64,000 bases of DNA. Source: Streptomyces celluloflavus. GTDB taxonomy: Bacteria > Actinomycetota > Actinomycetes > Streptomycetales > Streptomycetaceae. The position numbers and the translations under genes were made by a program. Within the stretch, counting starts at the first letter, position 1. Each line of letters opens with the position of its first letter. Of the stretch, positions 17,859 through 26,232 are shown in pieces. The stretch spans positions 62,001 to 126,000 of the forward strand of contig JOEL01000006.1 in assembly GCA_000720995.1 (NCBI GenBank), given 5' to 3'. The notes under the pieces were generated by a model, which was not told where the DNA came from, made no database searches, and saw only the letters and a list, made by a program, of their open reading frames with translations.

Positions 17859-19184
17859 TCAGCGCCGCGCGATCCAGCGCACCCCGTAGCCCGCCAGCGG
17901 CACGGCCCGCCCGTCGACCGTCGCCGTGATGCGGCGGTCCGTGGTGTTGACGACCAGCGTCGTGCGGTCATCGGCGAGGGCACGGACCCGCGCGCGGTCG
18001 TCCGCCGCGATCGCGGGTTGGCGCGGCCGGGTGCCGGGCGGGAAGGCGCGGGCGAACCCCGACAGCAGATCCATCATCGGCAACTCCCCTCCCCCGTCCG
18101 CCAGTTCGGTGCTGCGCCAGAGGCAGCCGGGACAGTCGGCGCCCTCGTTCTGCGGGTTCCAGTAGAAGCCGCTGGTGGCACCGCCGGCCGCCATCTCGAT
18201 GAGGGCCGCCGCCTGCACGGCGGTGCGTTCGCGCTCGCTCCAGCCGCTCCGGTCGCCGGCGGTCTCGACGTACCACTCGGCCCACCACAGCGGCAGCCCG
18301 GTCTCCTCGCGCAGCCGGCGCCCCACATCGGCGAACTTCCGGGTGGCGGCGAACGGATCCGGTGCGTAGCGGTCATCCGTGCTGTAACTGGAGCCGTCGA
18401 CGACGACGAAGTCCGCGCCCGCCTTGTGCCGGTTCCAGTACCGGAAGGCGTCCAGGGTGCGCTGATCGACGCTGCCCCAGGGGCCTTTCCACGCGGAGGG
18501 GTGGGTCTCGTCGCCCAGGACATGGCTGTCCATCACCAGATAGGGCCCGCCCACCTGATTGGCCGGGTTCGCCCTTTTCAGTTCCCGGTGGACGAGGTTG
18601 TACAGGCGGGTGTATCCCTCGCTGTTCCAGCGTCCGCGGGAATCGTCGAAGAAACCCTTGAATTCGTTCCAGACGACGAAGTGGCGCACGTCCGGATAGC
18701 GGCGGGCGATCTTTCCGGCGAGCGCCGCGAAGTCCGCGTAGTGCTCCGGCGCGGGGGCCTTCTCCAGCGCGCTCCAGTCGGTGTGGCCGGCCGCCCCGCG
18801 CTTCATCCAGTCCGGCGAGCAGCACAGGGTCAGCACGGGGGTGCCGCCGGTGCGGCGGATCAGCGCGATACGGCGGTCCAGATCGGTGAAGTCGTAACGT
18901 CCGGGGCTCGGTTCGGGGTTCCGCGCGCCCCAGCCCATGATGTGCTGGTTCTGCGGCATCGGGTCGGCGGACAGCAGCCGGGCGGCCCGCCCGGTGGCCC
19001 GGTCCGTGCCCCGGTCCGCGCTGTACTGGGTGTGGGTGAAACCCCAGCCGACGGCGGCCTTCGCCGCACCGGACGGCGGTGGCGGCACGTCCGGCGACCG
19101 ACTGCATCCCGTCAGCAGCACCGCCAGCAGCACCGCCGGGACCATCACCCCGGCTACTGTCACCAGGGCGGCCCAGCGGCGCAC
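17859..19184 (-). CDS. Lipoprotein glycoside hydrolase, GH39-like (xylosidase/cellulase type)
   Basis: 441 residues. A lipoprotein signal (MRRWAALVTV..., lipobox LLTGC) anchors it to the outer membrane face. The TIM-barrel shows GWGFTHTQYSADRG, FVVWNEFKGFF (likely acid/base Glu after Asn) and LPLWWAEWYVE (likely nucleophile Glu), the pattern of clan GH-A, closest to GH39. It probably trims or degrades a polysaccharide made by the convergent operon. The GTG at 19184 is chosen because GGGGGAG lies seven bases upstream and places the signal peptide at the N-terminus; a TTG 39 codons upstream would bury it. Confidence 0.85.
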   Translation of the reverse strand: MRRWAALVTVAGVMVPAVLLAVLLTGCSRSPDVPPPPSGAAKAAVGWGFTHTQYSADRGTDRATGRAARLLSADPMPQNQHIMGWGARNPEPSPGRYDFTDLDRRIALIRRTGGTPVLTLCCSPDWMKRGAAGHTDWSALEKAPAPEHYADFAALAGKIARRYPDVRHFVVWNEFKGFFDDSRGRWNSEGYTRLYNLVHRELKRANPANQVGGPYLVMDSHVLGDETHPSAWKGPWGSVDQRTLDAFRYWNRHKAGADFVVVDGSSYSTDDRYAPDPFAATRKFADVGRRLREETGLPLWWAEWYVETAGDRSGWSERERTAVQAAALIEMAAGGATSGFYWNPQNEGADCPGCLWRSTELADGGGELPMMDLLSGFARAFPPGTRPRQPAIAADDRARVRALADDRTTLVVNTTDRRITATVDGRAVPLAGYGVRWIARR

Positions 19185-19441
19185 CGCCCAACTCCCCCGC
19201 CTCGCGCGGGCTCCCTCCCCTCCCGCACCACCCGGACGTCCCCGACGTACCCCACCTTCACGTCCCTGACGTGCCCCACCATGGCGTCGCACAACAGGCA
19301 ACAGTAGCCAGCCGGCCGGCCGCCCGGTACACCTGATTTCCTCGTCACGGGTGGATTCCGGGACAGGGCGAACGCCGGAATGCCGCGGGTGCGCGGGATA
19401 TTCCGTGTACGCGGCGGGGCCGGGTGGCAGATCATGGCCGC

Positions 19442-20554
19442 ATGAGTGCCGATCACGTCCAGCCGACCGCCGCCGAGGAGTCCCTCCCGATCCGTCTGAC
19501 CCTGGACGACAGCGATTCCCCTTCCGATGTCATCGACGCGCTCTTTCTGGGGCGGTTCGCCAACGGCGAGCAGCCGTACTGCCGTACCCGGTCCCTGGAG
19601 CGGGTACGGACCGGCCTGACGCTGCTGCCCCCCGGCGCCCGCGTCCTGCGCTCCGCGCGCGGCGACAGCCGCAGTGCCACCCTCGCGGAGGGCGACGGCT
19701 TCACGCTCCTGATCTCCCGCTGGAACCGCGGCGCCGATGTGACGGTCACCGCCGTCAGCGACGAACTGGCCGAGAAGGTGCTGGCCCACTCCGCGGACGG
19801 CGCGGAGGACGAACCGGAGCCGCGGCCGGAGAACGTCTCCATGGGCTTCTGGTACTTCTCGCCGCGCCGCGGCCCGCACCGTACGTCCCGGCAGATCTCG
19901 GCCGGCACCTGGGAGGAGGTCCGGCCCAACTACACCGCGCCGGTGGCCGACGCGATGGACCGGCTGATGAAGGTCGCCCCGGAGGAGATCGCCGGCCGGC
20001 TCCTGCTGCTGCACGGCCCGCCCGGTACGGGCAAGACCTCCGCGCTGCGGACCCTCGCCCGCTCGTGGCGGGACTGGTGCCAGGTGGACTGCGTACTGGA
20101 CCCGGAACGGCTCTTCAACGACGTCGGATACCTGATGGACATCGCCATCGGCGAGGAGGACGACAGCGGCAAGGACCGCTGGCGGCTGCTGCTCCTGGAG
20201 GACTGCGACGAACTGATCCGCGGCGAGGCCAAGCACACCGCCGGGCAGGCGCTGTCCCGGCTGCTCAATCTGACGGACGGACTGCTGGGCCAGGGCCGCA
20301 ACGTCCTGGTGGGCGTCACCACCAACGAGGACCTGGAACGGCTGCACCCCGCCGTGGTCCGGCCGGGCCGCTGCCTCGCCCGTATCGAGGTCGGCCCGCT
20401 CAGCCGCCCGGAAGCGGTGAACTGGCTGGGCACGGAGGAGGGCATCGGACGCGAGGGAGCCTCCCTCGCCGAGCTGTACGCCCTGCGCCGCGGCACCCGC
20501 CCCGCGTCCGTCCCGTCCCCGTCCCCGGACTCCGACGCCGGGCTGTATCTGTAG
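19442..20554 (+). CDS. AAA ATPase with DUF5925 domain
   Basis: 370 residues. An N-terminal actinobacterial domain (LDDSDSPSDVIDALFLGRF...) precedes an AAA module: Walker A GPPGTGKTS, Walker B LLLLEDCDEL, sensor-1 region GVTTNEDLERL and arginine-finger-like VVRPGRCLARIE. This architecture, catalogued as DUF5925, is conserved among Streptomyces; the substrate is unknown, and AAA proteins of this shape remodel or unfold partners using ATP. ATG at 19442 gives the family N-terminus MSADHVQP; a GTG six codons upstream (19424) is an alternative. Two strong hairpins follow the gene. Confidence 0.86.
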   Translation: MSADHVQPTAAEESLPIRLTLDDSDSPSDVIDALFLGRFANGEQPYCRTRSLERVRTGLTLLPPGARVLRSARGDSRSATLAEGDGFTLLISRWNRGADVTVTAVSDELAEKVLAHSADGAEDEPEPRPENVSMGFWYFSPRRGPHRTSRQISAGTWEEVRPNYTAPVADAMDRLMKVAPEEIAGRLLLLHGPPGTGKTSALRTLARSWRDWCQVDCVLDPERLFNDVGYLMDIAIGEEDDSGKDRWRLLLLEDCDELIRGEAKHTAGQALSRLLNLTDGLLGQGRNVLVGVTTNEDLERLHPAVVRPGRCLARIEVGPLSRPEAVNWLGTEEGIGREGASLAELYALRRGTRPASVPSPSPDSDAGLYL

Positions 20555-20624
20555 GGGAACAGGTGGTGCCCGGGGACAGCCTCCTATGACGCAGGGGCGA
20601 GCGGCGCACGCACCGGGGCGCCCA

Positions 20625-20677
20625 CGCCTTGTCCACGCGTCGCCTCGGAGACATCGAGGCAGCGCGTGGACAAGGCG
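20625..20677. repeat. Long perfect inverted repeat (15-bp arms plus inner 6-bp arms)
   Basis: CGCCTTGTCCACGCG (20625-20639) is exactly repeated in inverted orientation at 20663-20677, and inside it GCCTCG/CGAGGC (20642-20647, 20655-20660) pair again. It sits 70 bp after the AAA ATPase. Could be a terminator or a mobile palindromic unit. Confidence 0.7.
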
Positions 20678-20754
20678 GGCGAACCGCCCACCACCCGCCA
20701 CGACGGGCACCACTCCGACGCCGTCACCCATGGGCCGCCGAGGACGGCGACGGC

Positions 20755-20796
20755 ACGAAGCCCCGGAACCGCCTCGGCGAGGTTCCGGGGCTTCGT
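20755..20796. terminator. Strong bidirectional terminator
   Basis: A perfect 16-bp stem (20755-20770 with 20781-20796) and 10-nt loop between the AAA gene and the convergent MarR gene, ending six bases from the MarR stop. Confidence 0.75.
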
Positions 20797-20801
20797 CGTG
20801 C

Positions 20802-21287
20802 TCAGCGCGCGGCAGTGGGCGCCGGGAGCCGTCGCGACATGTTCATCTCCTCGACGGTGGCGACCAGCGGGGCCAGCTCGGGGTTCTTGGCGGCCTCGTC
20901 CAGCGCCTCCCGGAGGGCGGCCTCGTTGGTCGGCCTGGCCGCTTCCAGGAGCTTTAGGCCGGGCCCGGTCACGTCGGTGTAGATGCCGCGGCGGTCGGTC
21001 GCGCAGAGGTAGCGCGAGAGCAGGCCGCGGTCCTCCAGCCGGGTGACGAGGCGGGTGGTGGCGCTCTGGCTGAGCACCACCGCGTCGGCGACCTGCTTCA
21101 TCTGCAGGTGCCCGCCCTCGCCGTCGTGCTGGCGGCTGAGCACGTCGAGCAGCGAGTACTCGCGCACGCTCAGGTCGTGCTCGGCCTGGAGGGTGCGCTC
21201 GATCTGCGCCTCGATCCGGCCGGCCAGGAGGTAGAGGGCGGCCCAGCCGTTGGCGAGGGCGGTCAGCGCGGGGTCCGTGGCGGTCAT
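20802..21287 (-). CDS. MarR-family transcriptional regulator
   Basis: 161 residues. The winged helix is clear: LSVREYSLLDVLSRQ, then MKQVADAVVLSQSATTRLVTRLEDRGLLSRYLC with the DRRG wing (TDRRGIYTDVT). MarR proteins are dimers that usually repress neighbouring detoxification genes and are released by phenolics, drugs or oxidation. ATG at 21287 has AGGAG eight bases upstream. It is divergent from the VOC/MFS genes, and its upstream region carries the same TTGC...CCAGCG element found before two downstream transcription units, suggesting autoregulation and control of the island to 27.7 kb. Confidence 0.9.
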   Translation of the reverse strand: MTATDPALTALANGWAALYLLAGRIEAQIERTLQAEHDLSVREYSLLDVLSRQHDGEGGHLQMKQVADAVVLSQSATTRLVTRLEDRGLLSRYLCATDRRGIYTDVTGPGLKLLEAARPTNEAALREALDEAAKNPELAPLVATVEEMNMSRRLPAPTAAR

Positions 21288-21327
21288 GGGCGTGGCTCCT
21301 TCGGGTGCGACGCCCTCAAGGATAAGC

Positions 21328-21380
21328 CCTTGCACAAATATCGGCCAGCGCACGTATCCCGCTCACGCAAGTATTACCCT
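21328..21380. promoter_or_regulatory. MarR-island element A
   Basis: Contains CCTTGCAC (21328-21335), CCAGCGCACG (21345-21354) and GCAAGTATTACC, the building blocks of elements B and C but with a longer TTGC-to-CCAGCG spacing. It lies in the divergent MarR/VOC region. Confidence 0.45.
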
Positions 21381-21504
21381 CCGCGACGCCGGGGTGCGCG
21401 GCCCGCCGCCGTCCGGAGAATCGGTTCCACCCGGCCCCCAGGAATCCGCCCCGCACCCGCGGAGCGACCGCCGCCGCGCAGGGATCGGAACGAAGGGAAT
21501 CGTC

Positions 21505-21996
21505 ATGACCGTTTCCAGCACCCCGATGAACCTCACCCGGGCGGCCCACGTCGGGATCTCGGTGTCGGACCCGGACGCCTCGATCGCGTTCTACCAAGCC
21601 CTCACCGGGCGCGAGCCCGTCGCCTCGGGAACCATGCACAGCGTGCCGTTCGGCGCGTCGCAGGGCCTGTTCACCGCGGAGCTGCGCTACGCCACGATCA
21701 ACCTCGACAACAGCCTCGGCATCGACCTCATCGAGTTCCGCAACCCGCCGGGCGAGCCGACCAGGGGCGCCGCCAACCGTCCGGGCTCGATGCACCTGTG
21801 CCTGCGGGTGGACGGCTTCGACGCGGTGTACCGGCGGATGAAGGAGGCCGGCTACGCCTTCCTCGGCGACGATTACACGTTCATCGCGGGCGAGGTGACA
21901 CCCGAGGCGGCACTCGGCACCAAGGTCGCCTACTTCAACGACCCGGACGGCACCAACCTGGAGATCATCCAGCCCGAGGGCGGCTTCGCCGGCTGA
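21505..21996 (+). CDS. VOC-superfamily (glyoxalase-like) protein
   Basis: 163 residues with two beta-alpha-beta-beta-beta modules. Likely metal ligands are His in AAHVGISVSD, His in SMHLCLRVD and Glu in NLEIIQPEG. VOC enzymes include glyoxalases, dioxygenases and antibiotic-binding proteins; the LTGREP and NNSLGIDLIEFRNP-like pattern does not fix a substrate. ATG at 21505 has AAGGGA upstream. Between the MarR gene and an MFS exporter, so removal of a reactive carbonyl or drug-like compound is plausible. A terminator-like hairpin follows. Confidence 0.82.
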   Translation: MTVSSTPMNLTRAAHVGISVSDPDASIAFYQALTGREPVASGTMHSVPFGASQGLFTAELRYATINLDNSLGIDLIEFRNPPGEPTRGAANRPGSMHLCLRVDGFDAVYRRMKEAGYAFLGDDYTFIAGEVTPEAALGTKVAYFNDPDGTNLEIIQPEGGFAG

Positions 21997-22009
21997 GGTG
22001 CCCGACCAG

Positions 22010-22053
22010 CGCGGGCGGGGCCCGGACCGACACGATCCCGGGCCCCACCCGCG
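22010..22053 (+). terminator. Terminator after VOC gene
   Basis: 16-bp stem with one mismatch (22010-22025 pairing with 22038-22053), 12-nt loop, 14 bases past the VOC stop. Confidence 0.6.
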
Positions 22054-22103
22054 TTCACACGTCCGCCGCCACCACCCACCGTCAGCGACAGACGAATGCC
22101 CGC

Positions 22104-22135
22104 ACTTGCGCTTAGCCAGCGCATGCAACTATTGT
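22104..22135 (+). promoter_or_regulatory. MFS promoter with MarR-island element B
   Basis: TTGCGC (22106-22111) and TATTGT (22130-22135) spaced 18 bp form a promoter. TGCGCT-TAGCC-AGCGCA (22107-22123) is a perfect dyad lying over the -35 and spacer, followed by TGCAA. A bound MarR dimer would block RNA polymerase. Confidence 0.6.
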
Positions 22136-22181
22136 CGGAGCACGTAAGGCGCACCCGCAATCGTATGGAGGGCAGCACACC

Positions 22182-23375
22182 ATGCCTCTCGCGCTCCTAG
22201 CCCTGGCCATCGGGGCCTTCGGGATCGGCACGACCGAGTTCGTGGTCATGGGCCTGCTGCCCGAGATCGCCGGCGACTACGGGGTGTCCATCCCCTCCGC
22301 CGGACTCCTGGTCACCGGTTACGCGATCGGCGTCGTCATCGGCGCCCCGCTGATGACGGTGCTCGGCACCCGGATCGGCCGCAAGACGATGCTGATGATC
22401 CTCATGGGCCTGTTCGTGGCGGGGAACCTGCTCTCCGCCGTGGCACCGACCATGGGCGTGATGCTCGTCGGCCGCATCGTGGCCTCCCTCGCCCACGGCG
22501 CGTTCTTCGGCATCGGCTCGGTGGTCGCCGCCGACCTCGTGGCCCCCGACAAGAAGGCCGGCGCCATCGCCACGATGTTCACCGGCCTCACCATCGCCAA
22601 CATCGTCGGCGTTCCGCTGGGAACCTTCATCGGCCAGGCCGTCGGCTGGCGCGTCACCTTCGCCGTCGTCGCCGCGCTCGGCGTGGTCGGACTGCTCGGC
22701 ATCGCCAAGCTCGTCCCCGCCCTGCCCCGCCCCGAGGGCGCCCACCTGCGCCGCGAGCTCACGGCGTTCCGCAACCCCCAGGTCCTGCTCGCCATGGCGA
22801 TGACCGTCCTCGGCTTCGGCGGTGTCTTCGCGGCGATCACCTACATCGCGCCGATGATGACCCACGTCGCCGGCTACTCGGACGGCGCCGTCACCTGGCT
22901 GCTGGTCCTGTTCGGCGTCGGGATGTTCCTCGGCAACCTGCTCGGCGGCAAGTTCGCCGACCGCAAGCTGATGCCGATGCTCTACGCCTCCCTCGGCGGA
23001 CTCGCCGTCGTCCTGGCCCTGTTCACCCTGACCGCACACAACAAGATCCTCGCCGCGGTCTCCATCCTGCTCGTCGGGGCGCTCGGCTTCGCCACCGTCC
23101 CGCCGCTGCAGAAGCGGGTCCTCGACCAGGCGCACGGCGCGCCCACCCTGGCCTCCGCCGTCAACATCGGCGCCTTCAACCTCGGCAACGCCCTCGCCGC
23201 CTGGCTCGGCGGCCAGGTGATCGCGGCCGGCCTCGGCTACACCGCCCCGAACTGGGTCGGCGCGCTGCTCGCCGGAGCCGCGCTCCTGCTGGCCGTCCGG
23301 TCCGCCGTCCTGGAGCGCCGCACCCCCGTACGGGAGGGCGCCGTCACCGCCGCTCCCGTCCCCGTCCACCACTGA
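22182..23375 (+). CDS. MFS drug/metabolite exporter (DHA1, AraJ/YdhP-like)
   Basis: 397 residues, twelve predicted helices. It begins with the DHA1 signature GAFGIGTTEFVVMGLLPEIA, has motif A variant LGTRIGRKTM between helices 2 and 3, and the export motif VGVPLGTFIGQAVGWR in helix 5. This subgroup exports drugs or sugars/metabolites by proton antiport. ATG start with GGAGGG upstream. It has its own promoter with a dyad matching those near the MarR gene and AKR gene, so it is probably derepressed together with them. Three further genes follow closely on the strand. Confidence 0.9.
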   Translation: MPLALLALAIGAFGIGTTEFVVMGLLPEIAGDYGVSIPSAGLLVTGYAIGVVIGAPLMTVLGTRIGRKTMLMILMGLFVAGNLLSAVAPTMGVMLVGRIVASLAHGAFFGIGSVVAADLVAPDKKAGAIATMFTGLTIANIVGVPLGTFIGQAVGWRVTFAVVAALGVVGLLGIAKLVPALPRPEGAHLRRELTAFRNPQVLLAMAMTVLGFGGVFAAITYIAPMMTHVAGYSDGAVTWLLVLFGVGMFLGNLLGGKFADRKLMPMLYASLGGLAVVLALFTLTAHNKILAAVSILLVGALGFATVPPLQKRVLDQAHGAPTLASAVNIGAFNLGNALAAWLGGQVIAAGLGYTAPNWVGALLAGAALLLAVRSAVLERRTPVREGAVTAAPVPVHH

Positions 23376-23426
23376 CCGTCCCCCTCTCCGTTCCCCCTCC
23401 CCGTTCCTTCCAGGAGAAGCGCCACC

Positions 23427-23846
23427 ATGAGCACCACCCTCACCCCGCTGACCACCGCCGACGCCGAGACCCTCGTCGCCGCCGCCCGCCGCGCCGCCCG
23501 GGCGGCCGGGGTCGCGGTCAGCGTCACCGTCCTGGACGCGGGCGGCCACCTGCTCGCCTTCCTCCGCGACGACAGCGCCGTGCTGATCTCCGGGGAGACC
23601 AGCACCCGCAAGGCGTACACCGCTCTCCAGCTGAGCGCCCCCACCGCCGACCTGGTCGACCTCGTCAAGCCGGACGGACCGTTCCACACCCTGTCCACCG
23701 CGCTCGACCGGCCGCTCCTCTTCATCGCCGGTGGCGTCCCGATCCACCGCGACGGCAAGCTCGTCGGTGCCATCGGCCTCGGCGGCGGCGCCCCCGAGCA
23801 GGACCACTCCTTCGCCACCGCCGCGCTGACGGAACTCGCCCGGTGA
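23427..23846 (+). CDS. GlcG/HbpS-family heme-binding-like protein
   Basis: 139 residues, GlcG/HbpS fold: VTVLDAGGHLLAFLRDD, TSTRKAYTALQL, FHTLSTALDRPLLFIAGGVPI and LVGAIGLGGGAPEQDHSFA. HbpS is an octameric heme-binding redox sensor partner in Streptomyces, while GlcG-type relatives sit in catabolic operons with unclear function. No signal peptide, so cytoplasmic. AGGAG before ATG. Its stop overlaps the next gene's GTG (GTGA), so the two are coupled. Confidence 0.85.
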   Translation: MSTTLTPLTTADAETLVAAARRAARAAGVAVSVTVLDAGGHLLAFLRDDSAVLISGETSTRKAYTALQLSAPTADLVDLVKPDGPFHTLSTALDRPLLFIAGGVPIHRDGKLVGAIGLGGGAPEQDHSFATAALTELAR

Positions 23847-24190
23847 CCCGCACGCCGCAGGAGGTCTTCGCCGACCACGGGCAGCGCCTGGGCACCGGGG
23901 ACCTCGGCCACATCGCCGGGAACTACACCGAGGACACCGTCCTCATCACCCCCGAGGGCGCGCACCACGGCCGCGACGGGGTCCGGCGGGTCATCGGCCG
24001 CCTCCTGGCCGATCTCCCGGACGCCGACTGGCAGCTGGACCCGCAGTTCGCGGGCGGGGTGCTGTTCCTCCGGTGGACCGCCGCCACCGCCACTCACCAG
24101 GTCACCGACGGCACCGACACCTTCGTCTTCCGCGACGGACTCATCAGCGCCCAGACCGTCCGCTACACCCTCACCGACCTTCCCCGCTGA
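23843..24190 (+). CDS. SnoaL/NTF2-like protein
   Basis: 115 residues with the cone-shaped SnoaL/NTF2 pattern: an N-terminal helix, GNYTEDTVLITPEGAHHGRDGVRRVI, a hydrophobic strand LFLRWTAATATHQVTDG, and FVFRDGLISAQTVRYT. Such small proteins act as isomerases, cyclases or ligand binders; no specific catalytic set is evident. GTG start overlaps the preceding stop. It belongs to the same transcript as the GlcG-like and aldo/keto reductase genes. Confidence 0.8.
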   Translation: MTRTPQEVFADHGQRLGTGDLGHIAGNYTEDTVLITPEGAHHGRDGVRRVIGRLLADLPDADWQLDPQFAGGVLFLRWTAATATHQVTDGTDTFVFRDGLISAQTVRYTLTDLPR

Positions 24191-24205
24191 AAGGAAGCAC
24201 GCACC

Positions 24206-25036
24206 ATGAACAACTCCACCGTCCCCACCGTGAAGCTCAACAACGGCGTCGAGATCCCCCAGCTCGGCTTCGGCGTCTTCCAGGTCCCCGACGACGAGAC
24301 CACCGCCGCCGTCACCTCCGCCCTGGAGGCCGGCTACCGCAGCATCGACACCGCCGCGATCTACGGCAACGAGACCGGCGTCGGCCGTGCCCTGGCCGCC
24401 TCCGGCCTGCCGCGCGAGGACCTGTTCGTCACCACCAAGCTGTGGAACGCCGACCAGGGCTACGACGCCACCCTGCGCGCCTTCGACGCCAGCCTCGCCA
24501 AGCTCGGCCTCGAATACCTCGACCTCTACCTGATCCACTGGCCCACCCCGGCCCGCGACCTCTACCTGGACTCCTGGCGCGCCGTCGAACGCCTCGCCTC
24601 CGAGGGCCGCATCCGCGCCGCAGGCGTCTCCAACTTCCAGCCCGCCCACCTCCAGCGCCTGCTGGACGACAGCCGGCTGGTGCCCGCCGTGAACCAGATC
24701 GAGCTGCACCCCGGCCTCCAGCAGGCCGAGCTGCGCGCTTTCCACGCCGAGCACGGCATCGCCACCGAGGCGTGGAGCCCGCTCGCCCAGGGCGCCGTCC
24801 TGGACGACCCGGCGATCACCGCGATCGCCGCCCGCACCGGCAAGTCCGCCGCCCAGGTGGTCCTGCGCTGGCATCTCCAGCTCGGCAACATCGTCATCCC
24901 GAAGTCCGTCACCCCGGCGCGCATCCGCCAGAACCTGGACGTCTTCGGCTTCCAGCTGACCGACGAGGACATGGCCGCCATCGCCGCCACCGACCGCGGC
25001 CTGCGTACCGGCCCGCACCCGGACCAGCTCAACTGA
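24206..25036 (+). CDS. Aldo/keto reductase (2,5-diketo-D-gluconate reductase-like)
   Basis: 276-residue NADPH-dependent carbonyl reductase. The catalytic tetrad is visible: Asp and Tyr in SIDTAAIYGNETGVG, Lys in VTTKLWN and His in LIHWP. C-terminal VIPKSVTPARIRQN is the cofactor-binding signature. It reduces aldehydes or ketones in the cytoplasm; subfamily AKR5-like, substrate not predictable. AAGGAAG before ATG and only 15 bp after the SnoaL-like stop. A very strong hairpin follows, so it likely ends the first transcript of the island. Confidence 0.92.
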   Translation: MNNSTVPTVKLNNGVEIPQLGFGVFQVPDDETTAAVTSALEAGYRSIDTAAIYGNETGVGRALAASGLPREDLFVTTKLWNADQGYDATLRAFDASLAKLGLEYLDLYLIHWPTPARDLYLDSWRAVERLASEGRIRAAGVSNFQPAHLQRLLDDSRLVPAVNQIELHPGLQQAELRAFHAEHGIATEAWSPLAQGAVLDDPAITAIAARTGKSAAQVVLRWHLQLGNIVIPKSVTPARIRQNLDVFGFQLTDEDMAAIAATDRGLRTGPHPDQLN

Positions 25037-25053
25037 CCGACCCCGCACCCCCG

Positions 25054-25101
25054 GAAGCCCGCTGCGGGCCGGCCCTTCCCGGCCGGCCCGCAGCGGGCTT
25101 C
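25054..25101 (+). terminator. Very strong hairpin terminator
   Basis: A perfect 21-bp stem (25054-25074 with 25081-25101) with a 6-nt loop 18 bases past the aldo/keto reductase stop and 35 bases before the next start. Unusually long and perfect. Confidence 0.8.
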
Positions 25102-25135
25102 GCCCGTTCCCCCCACTCCGAGGACCGATTCACCC

Positions 25136-26122
25136 ATGGCACCCCGTCACCCCGCCCTCGCCCGCCTCGCCCCCGGCGAGGGCCGGCTCACCCTCGGCCT
25201 GGAACTCCCCCTCGACAACGACTGGGGCCCCTCCCGGCAGGCCACCGACCGTACGGCCGGCCGCCCCCACGGCGTCCCGGACCTCGCCGACCACGCGCGC
25301 CTCGCCCGGCTCGCCGACCGGCTCGGCTTCGCCGGCCTCTGGGTGCGCGACGTCCCGCTCTTCGACCCCGTCCGCTTCGGGGACGCCGGGACGGTCTTCG
25401 AGACCTTCACCCACCTCGGCCACCTCGCCGCCGTCACCGAGCACGCCGTCCTCGGCACCGCGGCCGTCGTCCTGCCGCTGCGCGAACCGCTGCTCGTCGC
25501 CAAGGCCGCCGCCACCGTCGACGCGCTCTCCGGCGGCCGGATGCTGCTCGGCCTCGCCAGCGGCGACCGTCCCGTCGGGTACCCGCTCTTCGGACGGGAC
25601 TTCGAGGCCCGCGGCGCCGCCTTCCGCGAGGGACTGCACACCCTGCGCGCCGCCTGGCGTCCGGGCCCGCTGGAACTGCCCGGGGCCGGGCTCGGCTCGG
25701 ACTTCCAGCTGGAGGTCCTGCCGAAACCGGCGGAGGCGGCGGGCATCCCGATCGCCGTCGCCGGCGGCGCCCAGCAGACGCCCGAGTGGATCGCCGAGCA
25801 CGCCGACGCCTCGCTCAACTACCCCCGCGACCTGGGCGCGCTGCGCCTGCGGACCCGCCGGTGGCGCGAGCTCGCCGGGGAGAAGCCGTACGTGACCCCG
25901 ATGGTGCTCACCCTCCAGGAGGACCCGGACGCCCCGGCCCGTCCGATCCGGCTCGGCCTCAGCACCGGCCGCAACGCCCTGATCGAGCACCTGGAGACCA
26001 TGGCGCGGTCCGGGGTCTCGCACGTCTCCTTCAATCTGCGGCCCAACGACCGGCCGGTGGAGGAGCTGCTGCTGGAGCTCGCGGAATACGTCCTGCCGCG
26101 TTTCCCCACATCCGTCGCATAG
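25136..26122 (+). CDS. Luciferase-like (LLM class) flavin-dependent oxidoreductase
   Basis: 328 residues with the bacterial luciferase TIM barrel: DHARLARLADRLGFAGLWVRDVPL, HLAAVTEHAVLGTAAVVLPLREPLLVAKAAATVDALSGGRMLLGLASG. It would use reduced FMN or F420 to oxidise a small substrate. The ATG lies just beyond the strong hairpin with GAGGA about nine bases upstream, and no obvious separate promoter is seen, so expression may depend on read-through. The MarR-type element C follows directly after it. Confidence 0.87.
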   Translation: MAPRHPALARLAPGEGRLTLGLELPLDNDWGPSRQATDRTAGRPHGVPDLADHARLARLADRLGFAGLWVRDVPLFDPVRFGDAGTVFETFTHLGHLAAVTEHAVLGTAAVVLPLREPLLVAKAAATVDALSGGRMLLGLASGDRPVGYPLFGRDFEARGAAFREGLHTLRAAWRPGPLELPGAGLGSDFQLEVLPKPAEAAGIPIAVAGGAQQTPEWIAEHADASLNYPRDLGALRLRTRRWRELAGEKPYVTPMVLTLQEDPDAPARPIRLGLSTGRNALIEHLETMARSGVSHVSFNLRPNDRPVEELLLELAEYVLPRFPTSVA

Positions 26123-26125
26123 AAC

Positions 26126-26170
26126 CCTTGCATTAACCAGCGTCTGCAATTATTGTAAAAGCATGCAAGG
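26126..26170 (+). promoter_or_regulatory. Promoter with MarR-island element C
   Basis: TTGCAT (26128-26133) and TATTGT (26151-26156) spaced 17 bp, with CCAGCG between them, aligning closely with element B over about 60 bp. Outer arms CCTTGC (26126-26131) and GCAAGG (26165-26170) form a wider dyad. Confidence 0.6.
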
Positions 26171-26232
26171 TGCGCTCGCATCTATCGAGTGGCCCTTGCA
26201 CCCCCCACTCTCCGTTTCGAAAAGGCATCACC

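Noticed and set aside
19160-20731. 523-codon minus-strand ORF opposite the AAA ATPase
   Set aside because: Antisense shadow; Walker motifs are on the plus strand.
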